This document shows, piece by piece, positions 5,503-6,130 of a stretch of 6,130 nucleotides of DNA. Source of the DNA: Candidatus Margulisiibacteriota bacterium (lineage in GTDB: Bacteria; Margulisbacteria; Termititenacia; Termititenacales; Termititenacaceae); contig JAIRZV010000070.1 of NCBI GenBank assembly GCA_031267055.1, forward strand, positions 1 to 6,130, written 5' to 3'. Every line of letters begins with the position of its first letter. The stretch's first letter is position 1. The position numbers were made by a program, and so were the translations under genes. A model generated the notes under the pieces. That model had not been told where the DNA came from and did no database searches. It saw only the letters and a list, made by a program, of their open reading frames with translations.

Positions 5503-6069
5503 TTAATAAACATCCGCGGCGGCGTATTCCGGCGAGTTCTGGTAAACCGGCTGCTGCGCGGGATAAGGTTGCGCCGCGTAAGTGCCGGTGGCCGCTAAAT
5601 ATTGACTGGCCTCCAGCGCGGGCTGTTCGAGAGGAGCTTCCGGCGCGGCATTCAAAAGGTCTTCCGAATTCTGGCTGCCGTCTTCCAGATTGAGACTGAC
5701 CGTCGCGCACAAAATCACATTGGCGCCGATCTTGCGGCAAATGCCGTTGTTGCCGTACACCGCGCCGCCAACAAAATCAATCAGCTGTCTGGCGGTCTGT
5801 ACATCGAGGTATTTGTAATTGATGAGCACGATGTAGCCAGCGCGCAAAGCGGTAACAATATCGCGGGCGTCAGCATCAGCATTGCGCGGCTCGGCCAGCC
5901 AGACATTGGCGGCGAGAGAGCGCACGGGTTGCGGTTTCCACACGCGCGGCTCGGACTTGACCGGCGTCGATGTGACGCGCGCGGCGGCGGTTTTTAGAGG
6001 GACTGCGGTTTCCGGCGGCCTGTCAGCAAAGCCCAAAAACTCCACTACTTTCGCCCAATTATTGCGCAT
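5503..6069 (-). CDS. sepF: SepF-like cell division protein
   Basis: A 188-residue protein predicted to anchor FtsZ to the membrane. Residues 1-15 (MRNNWAKVVEFLGFA) can form the amphipathic membrane helix typical of SepF starts. A Pro/Ala/Val/Lys-rich linker follows (about 17-52), then the SepF (DUF552) domain at about 55-128: VWLAEPRNADADARDIVTALRAG, VLINYKYLDVQTARQLIDFVGGAVYG and the closing KIGANVILC. It keeps the family's 'D-x2-x-A-R-x-L-x-D-F-x-G-G-A-V-Y' core. The tail at 129-188, rich in Pro, Ala, Gln and Tyr, is longer than in common SepF proteins and looks disordered. The ATG at 6069 is fixed by GGGGGG 5 nt upstream. It leads the transcript into tig-clpP-clpX, away from the ftsZ/ylm neighbours it has in Firmicutes. 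Symbol based on domain recognition. Confidence 0.88.
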   Translation of the reverse strand: MRNNWAKVVEFLGFADRPPETAVPLKTAAARVTSTPVKSEPRVWKPQPVRSLAANVWLAEPRNADADARDIVTALRAGYIVLINYKYLDVQTARQLIDFVGGAVYGNNGICRKIGANVILCATVSLNLEDGSQNSEDLLNAAPEAPLEQPALEASQYLAATGTYAAQPYPAQQPVYQNSPEYAAADVY

Positions 6070-6074
6070 GAAAT

Positions 6075-6080
6075 CCCCCC
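6075..6080 (-). promoter_or_regulatory. G-run ribosome binding site of sepF
   Basis: GGGGGG on the minus strand, 5 nt before the ATG at 6069. It supports that start and resembles the G run before clpP. Confidence 0.65.
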
Positions 6081-6100
6081 AGAATTAAGTGCTAAAAAAG

Positions 6101-6129
6101 ATTATACAACAAGCGAGAGAGGGAAACAA
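6101..6129 (-). promoter_or_regulatory. Promoter of the sepF-tig-clpP-clpX cluster
   Basis: On the minus strand, TTGTTT (6129-6124) and a consensus TATAAT (6106-6101) are spaced 17 bp. The transcript would start near 6094, giving a leader of about 25 nt with the ribosome binding site. The -35 matches at only three positions. The window ends 1 bp beyond, so further control sites cannot be judged. Confidence 0.6.
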
Positions 6130-6130
6130 G

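Noticed and set aside
5459..5740. A 93-codon minus-strand frame overlapping the sepF end and touching the tig start as ATGA
   Set aside because: Out of frame with sepF and Arg/Gly/Ser rich like a shadow frame. It has no family resemblance, and the ATGA contact is probably chance. A frameshift product of SepF is conceivable but nothing such as a slippery site supports it.
6071..6098. AGTGCTAA near the sepF promoter, resembling half of a CIRCE (HrcA) site
   Set aside because: The second inverted half is not found at the required 9-bp spacing, so it is not a CIRCE element.

Overview
The window is a compact, roughly half-GC bacterial chromosome segment with two gene blocks that converge on one terminator. 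I see no phage, insertion sequence, CRISPR array or RNA gene. Nearly every base is accounted for, and no stretch over 60 bases lacks a gene or a proposed signal. The gene content is mostly conserved housekeeping. The most interesting parts are a compact HicA/HicB toxin-antitoxin module with a clearly visible operator, and an unusual sepF-tig-clpP-clpX order. I do not see a previously undescribed system.

Plus strand, 1-1585: the 3' part of an ammonium transporter gene (amt, 5' end outside the window), followed 19 bp later by a PII signal protein (glnK/glnB type). This is the standard pair for ammonium uptake and its block by PII when nitrogen is plentiful. The PII lacks the tyrosine that GlnD uridylylates in enterobacteria. 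A strong hairpin terminator at 1592-1620 closes this unit and, read from the other strand, the opposite one.

Minus strand, 6130 down to 1623: a promoter at 6101-6129 precedes sepF (FtsZ membrane anchor). Then come tig (trigger factor), clpP and clpX (the ClpXP protease), and finally hicA and hicB. clpP and clpX are 1 bp apart and hicA and hicB overlap by 14 bp. Additional promoter-like sequences lie before tig, clpP and hicA. The hicA promoter is covered by a perfect 26-bp palindrome, the likely HicB operator. Its -10 box is so close to the ATG that the toxin mRNA should be almost leaderless. No terminator is visible between clpX and hicA, so the toxin-antitoxin genes may also be read by transcription leaving clpX.

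Organism: a bacterium that divides with FtsZ/SepF and uses an Amt-PII pair. SepF points to Firmicutes, Actinobacteria, Cyanobacteria or their relatives, and tig-clpP-clpX order is common in Cyanobacteria. The protein divergence (PII, SepF tail, trigger factor PPIase domain) suggests a less-studied lineage. Candidatus Margulisbacteria (sister to Cyanobacteria) is one guess, but it rests only on general impression and is weakly supported.
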